A stretch of DNA of 17,421 nt. Origin: Salinivirga sp035268865 (GTDB taxonomy: Bacteria > Bacteroidota > Bacteroidia > Bacteroidales > Salinivirgaceae). The position numbers and the translations under genes are program-made. The notes below the pieces were generated by a model. The model was not told the origin of the DNA. It was given only the letters and a program-made list of their open reading frames with translations, and searched no databases. Positions 7,952 to 15,186 of this stretch are shown piece by piece. Position 1 is the first letter of the stretch. Every line of letters begins with the position of its first letter. The DNA lies in NCBI RefSeq assembly GCF_035268865.1, contig NZ_DATFKB010000138.1:1-17421 (forward strand), given 5' to 3'.

Positions 7952-8863
7952 ATGATGAAGTTTTTTTATTGGATAAATGTATGGTTAAAGGCTGCCAGAG
8001 CTCCATTTCTAGTGGTTAGCTTTATTCCTGCAGTTTTAGGAGGTGTATTAGCCTGGAAAGATGGCAGTTTTGATTGGACAATATTTCTGCTTACTACCAT
8101 AGGAATTGTATTAGCACATTCCGCTGCCGACTTTATTGATGACTATTTTGATTATAAAAACGATAATCTTGGTAATAAGGAGTCTCAATTTCATGATAGC
8201 CCTTTAATTAGCGGAGAAGTTACACCCAATCAGGTGCTGTGGGCTACAGCTATTTGTTTAATACCAGCCATTGGGATAGGTGTCTATTTGTATTTCTTGA
8301 TCGGTTGGCCAGTGATTTCTATGGCAGCATTGGGTGCATTTATTGTGTTTTTCTATACCTCACCACCATTAAGGCTAAATTATCGTGGGCTGGGTGAAAC
8401 TGCCTTGTTTATTGCCTTTGGACCAATGATTGTGTTTGGCGTGTATTTTGTTTTGACGCAGCAATTTAGTTGGGAACCTATACTTTTATCTATTCCAATC
8501 GGGATTTTTACAATGAACGTAGGGTTGGTAAGTAACACTTTTGATTATGAAGATGATGTAAAGTCTAAGAAGCGTACTTTCCCGGTTAGATTTGGACAAT
8601 CTAATGCAGTAAAGTTTTTAAATGTTGCTACTATTATTGCTTTTGCAATTATTGTTGCAGGAGCTTTCTTTCAGTTGGTGTCCTATTTTTCATTGCTAAT
8701 GATACTTTTAGTGGTTCTGGCATTTCGTGTACTTAATGATACTCGTAAATTTACTGAACTCAACCGGTATACCAGGGCCATGGGGTCAGCAATTGCCCTG
8801 TCTTCGCTTAGTGGTATATTATTGACGCTTGGATATTTGGGAGAAATATATTTGTTCAACTAA
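7952..8863 (+). CDS. UbiA-family prenyltransferase (MenA/UbiA-like)
   Basis: A 303-residue membrane prenyltransferase with about eight or nine transmembrane helices. Both catalytic motifs are intact: AADFIDDYFDYKND (D60, D63, D64, D67) and SNTFDYEDDVKSKKRT followed by FPVRFG (N195, D198, D202), with SPPLR-x-NYRGLGE between. The family transfers a prenyl group from a diphosphate donor to an aromatic or other acceptor. The motif form is near 1,4-dihydroxy-2-naphthoate prenyltransferase (menaquinone synthesis), but no other men gene is in the window, so the acceptor is uncertain. It directly follows a degenerate paralogue by 19 bases, suggesting one transcript. ATGATG at its start gives two possible starts one codon apart. 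Confidence 0.85.
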   Translation: MMKFFYWINVWLKAARAPFLVVSFIPAVLGGVLAWKDGSFDWTIFLLTTIGIVLAHSAADFIDDYFDYKNDNLGNKESQFHDSPLISGEVTPNQVLWATAICLIPAIGIGVYLYFLIGWPVISMAALGAFIVFFYTSPPLRLNYRGLGETALFIAFGPMIVFGVYFVLTQQFSWEPILLSIPIGIFTMNVGLVSNTFDYEDDVKSKKRTFPVRFGQSNAVKFLNVATIIAFAIIVAGAFFQLVSYFSLLMILLVVLAFRVLNDTRKFTELNRYTRAMGSAIALSSLSGILLTLGYLGEIYLFN

Positions 8864-9132
8864 CCTATTATTACAGGAGCTGTTATTTATTATTTCTTGC
8901 ATCATTTTCGGTTTGTTTTATCCTGGCTTTGTGTTAGTGTTTTGGTTAACAGGTATTTATGGTGTGTTCCGAATCTGCTGATTTGGTGGTGTGAAACCAA
9001 ATAGGTAATCTTACCTTTTGATTTAACAGATTATTTTATAACTTAAATAATTCAAAGAACTTGTTTTGATGGGCTAATTGATTGACAACTAGCATAGAAA
9101 GCATTGATAAAGTTTCTTTAAAAGAAATTTAG
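8864..9132. other. Intergenic region with two adjacent inverted repeats
   Basis: This 269-bp spacer lies between the prenyltransferase and lytic transglycosylase genes. I see no reading frame or RNA gene in it. ATTTGGT (8981-8987) and ACCAAAT (8996-9002) form a 7-bp stem with an 8-base loop. The abutting AGGTAA-TC-TTACCT (9003-9016) is a second perfect dyad, followed by TTTT. Together these could be a weak terminator or protein-binding sites. A TTGACA-like hexamer lies near 9083 but no convincing phylum-type promoter was found. Confidence 0.5.
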
Positions 9133-10593
9133 GTGAAAAAAATACCTTCATATCATACACGTATTCTCAGAAGAGGCATGGTAATAGCTGTTTTTATTGC
9201 TGTTTCGTTCGCTTTTATGCTCACAAAGACCGATAAAAAGCAGCAACCCGATAGCCAGAAAGAGGTATTGGAAGCTATTATTGAACGCGATACACTAATC
9301 GCATTGACAAATTATAATTCCATCAGTTATTTTAGTTATCGCGGTAAGCCAATGGGTTTCCAGTATGATATGCTCACACTTTTCGCCAATTTTTTAGATG
9401 TTGAATTAAAAATCATTATCAATAATGATATTGAAACAGCATTAAAGAAACTAAATGCACACGAGTGTGATGTGCTTGCAATGAACCTTGCTGTTACAAA
9501 AGATCGTGCTTCACGGGTTTCTTTTGCTGCAGCATACGGCCAAACACGGCAGGTGCTTGTACAAAAAAAGCCTGTCGGTTGGGAAAAAATGACCAAAAGA
9601 GAACTTAACTCCTACCTAATTCGTAATCAACTGGATCTTGCCAACCGCAAAGTTCATGTGCAAAGCAATTCAGCATTTGAAAAACGCCTACGCAACCTAA
9701 GCGATGAGATCGGGGCCAATATCGATATTGTAGAGGTAGAAAACTACGATGCCGAACAGTTGATAAGGCTTGTGGCAAAAGGTGAAATTAGCTATACCGT
9801 GGCTGATGAGAATGTGGCTAAACTGAACCAGACATATTATCCTGAAATTGATATCAGTACACCGGTAAGTTTTCCGCAAAGAATGGCATGGGCAGTAGCA
9901 AAAGATGCCGATAAATTTTTGTCAAAGCTCAATTCGTGGGTCTATACATTTAAAAACGGACCAATGTATGCCCTGCTTTACAATAAATACTTTAAAAGTA
10001 AAAAAGCATCGAGCCGCATTAAAAGCCAGTATATGTCTATTAGTGGAGGCAAAATTTCACCATACGATGAAACCATACAACGCTACAGTGAAATTCCCAA
10101 TTACGACTGGCGTTTGGTGGCTTCTATGATTTACCAGGAGTCACGTTTTAATCCACGTGTAGTTAGCTGGGCCGGGGCATTTGGTATTATGCAGTTAATG
10201 CCGGGTACGGCCAATTATTTCGGTGTAAGCCGTGCATCATCCCCCAGAATGCATATTCGGGCTGGTTGCCAGTTCCTCGATTACCTGGACCGCCAGTTTG
10301 AAGATGAACTGCCTGATAAAGAGGAACGCCGCAAGTTCGTGCTGGCGTCATACAATTGTGGCATTGGGCATGTGCGCGATGCCAGGCGTTTGGCAGAGAA
10401 ATATGGCAAAAATCCGGATGTGTGGGATACCCAGGTTGATAGTATGTTACTTTGGAAATCGGATCCGAAGTACTATCTCGATCCGGTTGTGAAATATGGT
10501 TACTGTCGCGGACAGGAGCCATTTGACTATGTCAAGGAAATTATGAATCGCTATGAACATTATAAAAATGTCATCAGTGAGGACAATCTGTAA
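9133..10593 (+). CDS. mltF: MltF-like membrane-bound lytic murein transglycosylase
   Basis: A 486-residue envelope protein that should cleave peptidoglycan glycan strands, forming 1,6-anhydro-MurNAc ends. An N-terminal signal anchor (about 15-30, with no lipobox cysteine) is followed by a bacterial extracellular solute-binding type 3 domain (about 52-285), as in E. coli MltF, where it has a regulatory role. The C-terminal SLT goose-lysozyme-like domain (about 315-450) shows catalytic E336 in YQESRFNP, GIMQLMPGTA, and ASYNCGIGHV. The start is GTG at 9133, directly after an in-frame TAG at 9130-9132. An ATG at 9178 would remove the basic N-terminal stretch, so GTG is preferred. A 15-base gap separates it from the following gene, which is probably co-transcribed. 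Confidence 0.9.
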   Translation: MKKIPSYHTRILRRGMVIAVFIAVSFAFMLTKTDKKQQPDSQKEVLEAIIERDTLIALTNYNSISYFSYRGKPMGFQYDMLTLFANFLDVELKIIINNDIETALKKLNAHECDVLAMNLAVTKDRASRVSFAAAYGQTRQVLVQKKPVGWEKMTKRELNSYLIRNQLDLANRKVHVQSNSAFEKRLRNLSDEIGANIDIVEVENYDAEQLIRLVAKGEISYTVADENVAKLNQTYYPEIDISTPVSFPQRMAWAVAKDADKFLSKLNSWVYTFKNGPMYALLYNKYFKSKKASSRIKSQYMSISGGKISPYDETIQRYSEIPNYDWRLVASMIYQESRFNPRVVSWAGAFGIMQLMPGTANYFGVSRASSPRMHIRAGCQFLDYLDRQFEDELPDKEERRKFVLASYNCGIGHVRDARRLAEKYGKNPDVWDTQVDSMLLWKSDPKYYLDPVVKYGYCRGQEPFDYVKEIMNRYEHYKNVISEDNL

Positions 10594-10608
10594 GCTTTAG
10601 CGTTTTTT

Positions 10609-11262
10609 ATGACAGATCCTAAATCAGAATCCCGAATAATTTTAAGGAAATTATTTAAAAATGCCAATGGCGATGCCGCAGACGCCATTGTAAAATATCA
10701 GGGCCGGGAATTACCCAATTTTGGTATAATGTATCCTGATATTAGAAAACTATCTGAACAGTTTTCAAAGCATAACGGTATTGCTGCAGAGTTAATCATT
10801 AAAAATACCAGAGAGGCCAGAATCATGGCCATGCTATTGGTTGATATCCAGCAATTGGATGAGCAGTTAATGAAAGTTTTTATAAAACAATCGGTGACTG
10901 CGGAGCTTGAAAACCATCTTGCCCGGCATGTGCTTGCACCTTTTTTGAAATACAATAGCTGGCAAAATCTTGAGTCGCTTGTTGATGTGCCATTAGCTGT
11001 AAAAACCGCCATTCAGTTTTTCAGAATGAATGCTGAGTTGCCTGCCTTTGATAAGTCAATTAAGCTTTTGAGCGTCTGGCTAAATGAAAACTATCAGCCC
11101 TCAATGGATGGCACCCATTTGGCTGAGGCCATTTACCGCTGTTTTCCAGATAACAGGGCCGACTTTGAGGCACAGCTTTATGAAATGCAGAATAGCCATC
11201 CAGGTGCTGCGGCTCAAATACAAAACTGGATCGATGATTTTCAATATATTGAAAACAACTAG
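10609..11262 (+). CDS. DNA alkylation repair family (HEAT-like repeat) protein
   Basis: A 217-residue, helix-rich soluble protein. Its central block, with NFGIMYPDIRKLSEQF and then NTREARIMAMLLVD, resembles Bacteroidota members of the DNA alkylation repair family (PF08713, AlkC/AlkD-like HEAT proteins). AlkD-type enzymes remove cationic alkylated bases. Near the AlkD W-x3-D position this protein has SWQNLESLVD, so the catalytic Asp may be Glu or shifted, and glycosylase activity is not assured. It is 15 bases downstream of the transglycosylase gene and converges with the nucleoside phosphorylase gene, the two stop codons sharing CTAG at 11259-11262. The family call rests on visual pattern only. 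Confidence 0.6.
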   Translation: MTDPKSESRIILRKLFKNANGDAADAIVKYQGRELPNFGIMYPDIRKLSEQFSKHNGIAAELIIKNTREARIMAMLLVDIQQLDEQLMKVFIKQSVTAELENHLARHVLAPFLKYNSWQNLESLVDVPLAVKTAIQFFRMNAELPAFDKSIKLLSVWLNENYQPSMDGTHLAEAIYRCFPDNRADFEAQLYEMQNSHPGAAAQIQNWIDDFQYIENN

Positions 11263-12095
11263 AGCAAAGTTTTTAGGACGTCTTCAAATAGTTTTACTAA
11301 ATCTTTTTCTGCTACACCTGCAGTTTCTATAATTTCTTCCAGGGTAACAGGTTTTAAGTTATCCGGGTCGCATTCATCTGTCAATACACTTATTGCAACG
11401 CATGGTAATCCCATGTGATTGGCCACAATAACTTCAGGCACTGTGCTCATTCCTACGGCATCGCCACCCAGGTTGGCAAGCATTCGGTACTCGGCCCGGG
11501 TTTCAAGCGTAGGTCCCTGCATTGCAATATATACCCCTTCGAACAGGTCTATATTCTTTTTTTGAGCAACATTTCGGAAAAGGTTATTCATTTTTTCATC
11601 GTAAGGAGCACTCATGTCCGGAAACCTTGGACCCCACTCATCAATATTTGGACCAATCAAAGGGTTGTCCATTAGTAGGTTAATGTGGTCGGTGATCAGC
11701 ATTAGGTTTCCTTTTCTGAACTTTTTATTCATGGCACCTGCAGCATTTGAAATAAGCAACCTCGATATCCCTGATGATTTGAGTACCCTTACAGGGAAAG
11801 TTACTTGCTGCAGGGTATATCCCTCATAATAATGAAAACGGCCTTGCATTGCCACAACCGGGTGGCCAAATAGGTTACCATAAATGAGTTTGCCACTATG
11901 TGACTCTACTGTTGAAAGTGGGAAATGGGGAATGTCTTCGTAATCAATGGTATGCTCCCGGTCAATTTTGTCAGCCAGTCGGCTAAGTCCTGTGCCAAGA
12001 ATAATACCTGTTTCAGGTTTAAAATTATTTGTTTTTTCTTTTAAAAACTCCTGTGCTTCAATTACCTTATTGATTTGTTCTTTTGACATGTTCAT
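11259..12095 (-). CDS. Purine nucleoside phosphorylase (trimeric type)
   Basis: This salvage enzyme splits purine nucleosides with phosphate to base and (deoxy)ribose 1-phosphate. The 278-residue chain shows the trimeric PNP signatures: ILGTGLSRLAD (phosphate loop), TVESHSGKL, GRFHYYEGY with H88, SNAAGAMN, GPTLETRAEYRML with E198 (equivalent to human E201), and GMSTVPEVIVA. At the base-recognition site of human N243, this protein has D240 in SVLTDECDP. In MTAP relatives an aspartate here goes with 6-aminopurines, so substrate preference may differ from classical inosine/guanosine enzymes. It is monocistronic as far as seen and reads leftward. Its stop overlaps that of the convergent alkylation-repair-like gene. 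A second ATG six bases in is an alternative start. Confidence 0.92.
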   Translation of the reverse strand: MNMSKEQINKVIEAQEFLKEKTNNFKPETGIILGTGLSRLADKIDREHTIDYEDIPHFPLSTVESHSGKLIYGNLFGHPVVAMQGRFHYYEGYTLQQVTFPVRVLKSSGISRLLISNAAGAMNKKFRKGNLMLITDHINLLMDNPLIGPNIDEWGPRFPDMSAPYDEKMNNLFRNVAQKKNIDLFEGVYIAMQGPTLETRAEYRMLANLGGDAVGMSTVPEVIVANHMGLPCVAISVLTDECDPDNLKPVTLEEIIETAGVAEKDLVKLFEDVLKTLL

Positions 12096-12190
12096 CTGTA
12101 TTTTTACGAAAAATAGTTAATTTTACTTAGAACGACAGAGCAAAATATGGAGAATAAATATTAACGAAATGTGAAGATGGTATTTAAAGC

Positions 12191-12220
12191 TTTGAAAAAA
12201 TAATTATTTTACCAATTTTG
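12191..12220 (+). promoter_or_regulatory. Possible promoter for the yfiR-receptor operon
   Basis: TTTG (12191-12194), 18 bases, then CAATTTTG (12213-12220) approximates the Bacteroidota -33 TTTG and -7 TAnnTTTG pair with one mismatch (C for T). Transcription would start near 12227, just before the inverted repeat at 12232-12249. Confidence 0.4.
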
Positions 12221-12231
12221 TCTTCGGAAGA

Positions 12232-12249
12232 GAAATTGTAAACAATTTC
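12232..12249. repeat. Perfect inverted repeat upstream of the YfiR gene (possible operator)
   Basis: GAAATTGT (12232-12239), two A residues, then ACAATTTC (12242-12249) form a perfect 8-bp dyad 43 bases before the YfiR start and just past the possible promoter. Its core AATTG-TAAA-CAATT recurs, with one base changed in the spacer, ahead of the receptor gene at 12808-12821. A regulator-binding site is inferred. Confidence 0.5.
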
Positions 12250-12291
12250 ATCCTTTGCATATGAATAGTTAGCTCACAAAAACATGATTCA

Positions 12292-12804
12292 ATGAAAAAA
12301 TTAATCAGCTATTTTTTGTTGCTTTTGCTGGTAATGAGTATTACCGACTTAAAGGCGCAAAATGAAAAATTCAAAGCTCTTTTTATGTACAATTTTACCA
12401 AGTATATAGAATGGCCGGGGGATAAGCAGTCTGGCGATTTTGTAATTGGCATACTTGGTAACTCTCCAATGAAAAAGGAGCTTGAGGTTATTGCCACAAA
12501 GAAAAAAGTGGGTAGCCAGCCCATTAAAGTCAAGGTTTTCAATTCAATTAATGATATTGGGTCTTGCCATATTTTGTTCATCCCTTCTGGCAAAAGTTCA
12601 TCACTTGATGAGGTTAAGGCGCGCGTAGGCGGAAAAGGTGTGCTGATAATTACAGACAGGCCTGGTTTTGGCAGAAAAGGTTCAGGCATAAACTATGTGC
12701 TGAAGGGAGGTCATCAGGATTTTGAAATCAACAAATCTACCATGGCCGAACAGCGTCTAAAAGTGAATTCTGCTCTCTATTCACTTGGAACTGTAATCAA
12801 CTAA
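12292..12804 (+). CDS. YfiR/DUF4154 family periplasmic protein
   Basis: A 170-residue protein with a signal peptide (KK-hydrophobic run, cleavage near LKAQ, residue 23). The mature part matches YfiR/DUF4154: KALFMYNFTKYIEWP near the N terminus, VIGILGNSPM, CHILFIPSG, and the C-terminal INYVLKGGHQDFEIN with LKVNSALYSLG. In Pseudomonas, YfiR is a periplasmic repressor of a membrane diguanylate cyclase. In many other bacteria the gene sits beside a TonB-dependent receptor and a sensor kinase or cyclase, its role there unknown to me. The mature protein has only one cysteine (C92), so the paired disulfides of the Pseudomonas protein cannot form. The receptor gene starts 30 bases downstream. No kinase or cyclase is adjacent. 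Confidence 0.87.
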   Translation: MKKLISYFLLLLLVMSITDLKAQNEKFKALFMYNFTKYIEWPGDKQSGDFVIGILGNSPMKKELEVIATKKKVGSQPIKVKVFNSINDIGSCHILFIPSGKSSSLDEVKARVGGKGVLIITDRPGFGRKGSGINYVLKGGHQDFEINKSTMAEQRLKVNSALYSLGTVIN

Positions 12805-12807
12805 TTC

Positions 12808-12821
12808 AATTGAAAACAATT
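12808..12821. repeat. Second copy of the AATTG-N4-CAATT dyad, between yfiR and the receptor gene
   Basis: AATTG (12808-12812), AAAA, then CAATT (12817-12821) is a 5-bp dyad within the 30-base gap. It differs at one base of 14 from the core of the dyad at 12234-12247. It may be a shared regulatory site or a small mRNA hairpin. In AT-rich DNA chance is possible. Confidence 0.4.
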
Positions 12822-12834
12822 AAATGACTGAAAA

Positions 12835-15135
12835 ATGAAAAAATATATTCCCCTGTTATTGTTCTTTTTATTATCAGCAAACTTATCGTTGGTAGCCCAG
12901 GAAAAGACATACGACTTTGAAAATATGAGCCGAAAAGAAATTTTGGCAATTAGTTATGATGAGATGCTTGAAATGCCTTTCGAAGCATTGAAAGAAATGG
13001 CTGAGGCAATTGGTATTTCTGCAGATGAACTATTGAATCTTGCTTTAAACCGAGAAGTTAGCTCTGCTTCTAAAAAAGGAGAGAGTGTTTTTGAGTCACC
13101 ACTCTCGACCACTGTAATCACAAAGGAAGAAATTAAACTGACCGGTGCAACAACCTACGAAGAATTATTCAGGTTAGTACCCGGGATGATCGTAAGGCAG
13201 GAATCTAATGGCAATTACGATATTCATATAAGAGGTAATGATAACTTGCCCCCGGGCAATTTCTCGCATTTCTCTGAAAACATGATGACGCTGGTAATGG
13301 TAGATGGCAGAATTGTGTATAATTATATTAACGGAGGTACAATTTGGGAGTCGCTTCCTGTAGCTATGTCAGATATTGAAAGAATTGAAATTATACGTGG
13401 AGCCTCAAGTGCCCTGTATGGCCCAAATGCCGTTTCGGGTGTAATTAATATCATTACCAGAACCCCTGATAAAGAAGGCGCTCAAGTGCATGGCGATGTA
13501 AAAGTTGGCAATAATGATACGTATATTGGTAACTTTAGTCTGTTAAACAAACTTAGTGAAGACTTTGGGTTTAAAGTCAGTGGCGCCTACGATTTCAGAG
13601 ACCGTTTTCAGGACGATTTTTATGAATATGCCAGCGGCACTTATGTGCCTGCTGATTCTCTGACAAGTATGTTTGGCAATCAACTTCATGCCAGTTCTCC
13701 CGATGCTGAACTAGCTAAAAAGGCATTTAATGCGAATGCCGGGCTTTTTTATGAGCCATCAAATGATGTGTCCATGTCATTAAACGGAGGATGGCAGTCA
13801 TCAGAGTCACAAAGTATGTTTTTTGAAAACCTGGCTACCCCATTTGGTATACGCGAATCTGAAACCGGTTATGTTGACTATAAAGCTTCGGCCTATGGAT
13901 TTCAGGCACAGGTTAATTATTTAACCGGACGGCAGAATTTGCATAAGAAAATGATTAAACCTGTGATCGAATACGATATGAACTTTTTAAGCGCTAATCT
14001 GGAATATGATTTGGTACTCAATGACCTGGGTATTGGTGAACTTACTGTACGACCCGGATTTAATTATCAGTTGGCAAATTACGACGATAAAACATATGTT
14101 GAGAAAGTAGATACCGTTGGCGACCTCGATCGCGGCTTATTAAATGGAGAAAAATCACTTGAAACCATTTCCGGAAGTATGCGGATTGATTATAAACCCA
14201 TAAGTGAGTTAAGGTTAATTGCCGCCTTAAGGGCAGATAAATACAATGTGCCGGACGATATCTATATGTCCTGGCAATTTGTCGGTGCTTATAATATCAA
14301 TAGTAAGCATTTATTACGTGCAACCTATTCAAGAGCAAATCGCGGGTCATTTATGGGTAATGCCTATGCCAATTTCCAGAACCCTTTGGGAGCAAATTAT
14401 TATCAATTCTATGTGGGCGATGAAAATCTGAATTTATTAACCCAGGATTTGATCGAAATTGGTTACCGGGGAATTCTCACAGATTACCTACAGGTCGATT
14501 TTGAGGCTTTCAGAACAAAAACAACGGATTTTGATGCGCTATTTCCCAAAGTTTATGAAATAGATGGCGGAATAACCTATGACCAATGGTTTTATCAGAA
14601 TATAGACATGGAGAGCGAGCAACTTGGTGCAACTTTGAACGTTGCTGTTCAGCCATTAGATAATTTGATAATCAAAGTGTTTGGAACCTATCAGAATACC
14701 AAATTGACCAATGTGCTGAAAGATATTTCAGAGTTTTATACAATCAATTTTATTACAGGCCAACAAAGTATGACACCTTACAGCGAATTGGATGAATCAT
14801 CATTTGAAGATGGCAATAATGATTGGACACCGGGCTTTTATGGAGGGGCGATGATTAATTATACTCCTGTTCAAAAGTTTAACATAAATGCATCGCTTTA
14901 CTATTATGATAAGCAAACCTATTCAAGGTATTACTTTGCATACCCAACTCATAAAACTATGGAGGCTTCGCTTGATCCTAATGTTATACTAAACGCCAAG
15001 GTTGCATACCGTATTTCCAATAATGCATCGGTTTATCTTAGCGGACAAAACATTTTGGATCATAATAAGCCCGAAATACCATATAATGATAAAGTCAGCG
15101 GCTTATATTTAATTGGAATTGATTTTAGTTTCTAA
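12835..15135 (+). CDS. TonB-dependent outer-membrane receptor
   Basis: A 766-residue receptor that should import a ligand across the outer membrane with energy from TonB-ExbBD. A signal peptide (about 1-22, ending VAQ) is followed by an unusual acidic helical segment (about 30-75: repeated I/L-x-x-DE-x-L patterns). Then comes VSSASKKGES, the link typical of receptors with an 'L-x-EELLN-x-x-VTSASKK' leader. The plug domain (about 87-210) shows STTVITKEEI, LFRLVPGMIV, HIRGND, MVDGRIV, IERIEIIRGASSALYGPNAVSGVINIIT. The rest is a 22-strand-type barrel ending in the canonical terminal Phe (GIDFSF). There is no carboxypeptidase-like N-terminal domain and no SusD partner, so it is not a SusC. The ligand is unknown. 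It is the second gene of a pair with YfiR and is followed by a terminator. Confidence 0.93.
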   Translation: MKKYIPLLLFFLLSANLSLVAQEKTYDFENMSRKEILAISYDEMLEMPFEALKEMAEAIGISADELLNLALNREVSSASKKGESVFESPLSTTVITKEEIKLTGATTYEELFRLVPGMIVRQESNGNYDIHIRGNDNLPPGNFSHFSENMMTLVMVDGRIVYNYINGGTIWESLPVAMSDIERIEIIRGASSALYGPNAVSGVINIITRTPDKEGAQVHGDVKVGNNDTYIGNFSLLNKLSEDFGFKVSGAYDFRDRFQDDFYEYASGTYVPADSLTSMFGNQLHASSPDAELAKKAFNANAGLFYEPSNDVSMSLNGGWQSSESQSMFFENLATPFGIRESETGYVDYKASAYGFQAQVNYLTGRQNLHKKMIKPVIEYDMNFLSANLEYDLVLNDLGIGELTVRPGFNYQLANYDDKTYVEKVDTVGDLDRGLLNGEKSLETISGSMRIDYKPISELRLIAALRADKYNVPDDIYMSWQFVGAYNINSKHLLRATYSRANRGSFMGNAYANFQNPLGANYYQFYVGDENLNLLTQDLIEIGYRGILTDYLQVDFEAFRTKTTDFDALFPKVYEIDGGITYDQWFYQNIDMESEQLGATLNVAVQPLDNLIIKVFGTYQNTKLTNVLKDISEFYTINFITGQQSMTPYSELDESSFEDGNNDWTPGFYGGAMINYTPVQKFNINASLYYYDKQTYSRYYFAYPTHKTMEASLDPNVILNAKVAYRISNNASVYLSGQNILDHNKPEIPYNDKVSGLYLIGIDFSF

Positions 15136-15156
15136 AAGCGGTTTAGAGATATATTG

Positions 15157-15186
15157 AGGCGCTGCATCCAATGTAGCGCCTTTTTT
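15157..15186 (+). terminator. Rho-independent terminator after the receptor gene
   Basis: GGCGCTGCAT (15158-15167) pairs with ATGTAGCGCC (15171-15180), with one G-U pair and a 3-base loop. Six T residues (15181-15186) follow. It ends the yfiR-receptor transcript 22 bases after the stop. Its T-run overlaps the corA stop codon on the other strand. The minus-strand side lacks a T-run, so it acts mainly in one direction. Confidence 0.9.

Noticed and set aside
9113..9127. Dyad TTTCTTT-A-AAAGAAA just before the GTG start of mltF
   Set aside because: The arms are A/T-rich with a one-base spacer, so it would fold poorly, and such runs are expected by chance in this spacer.
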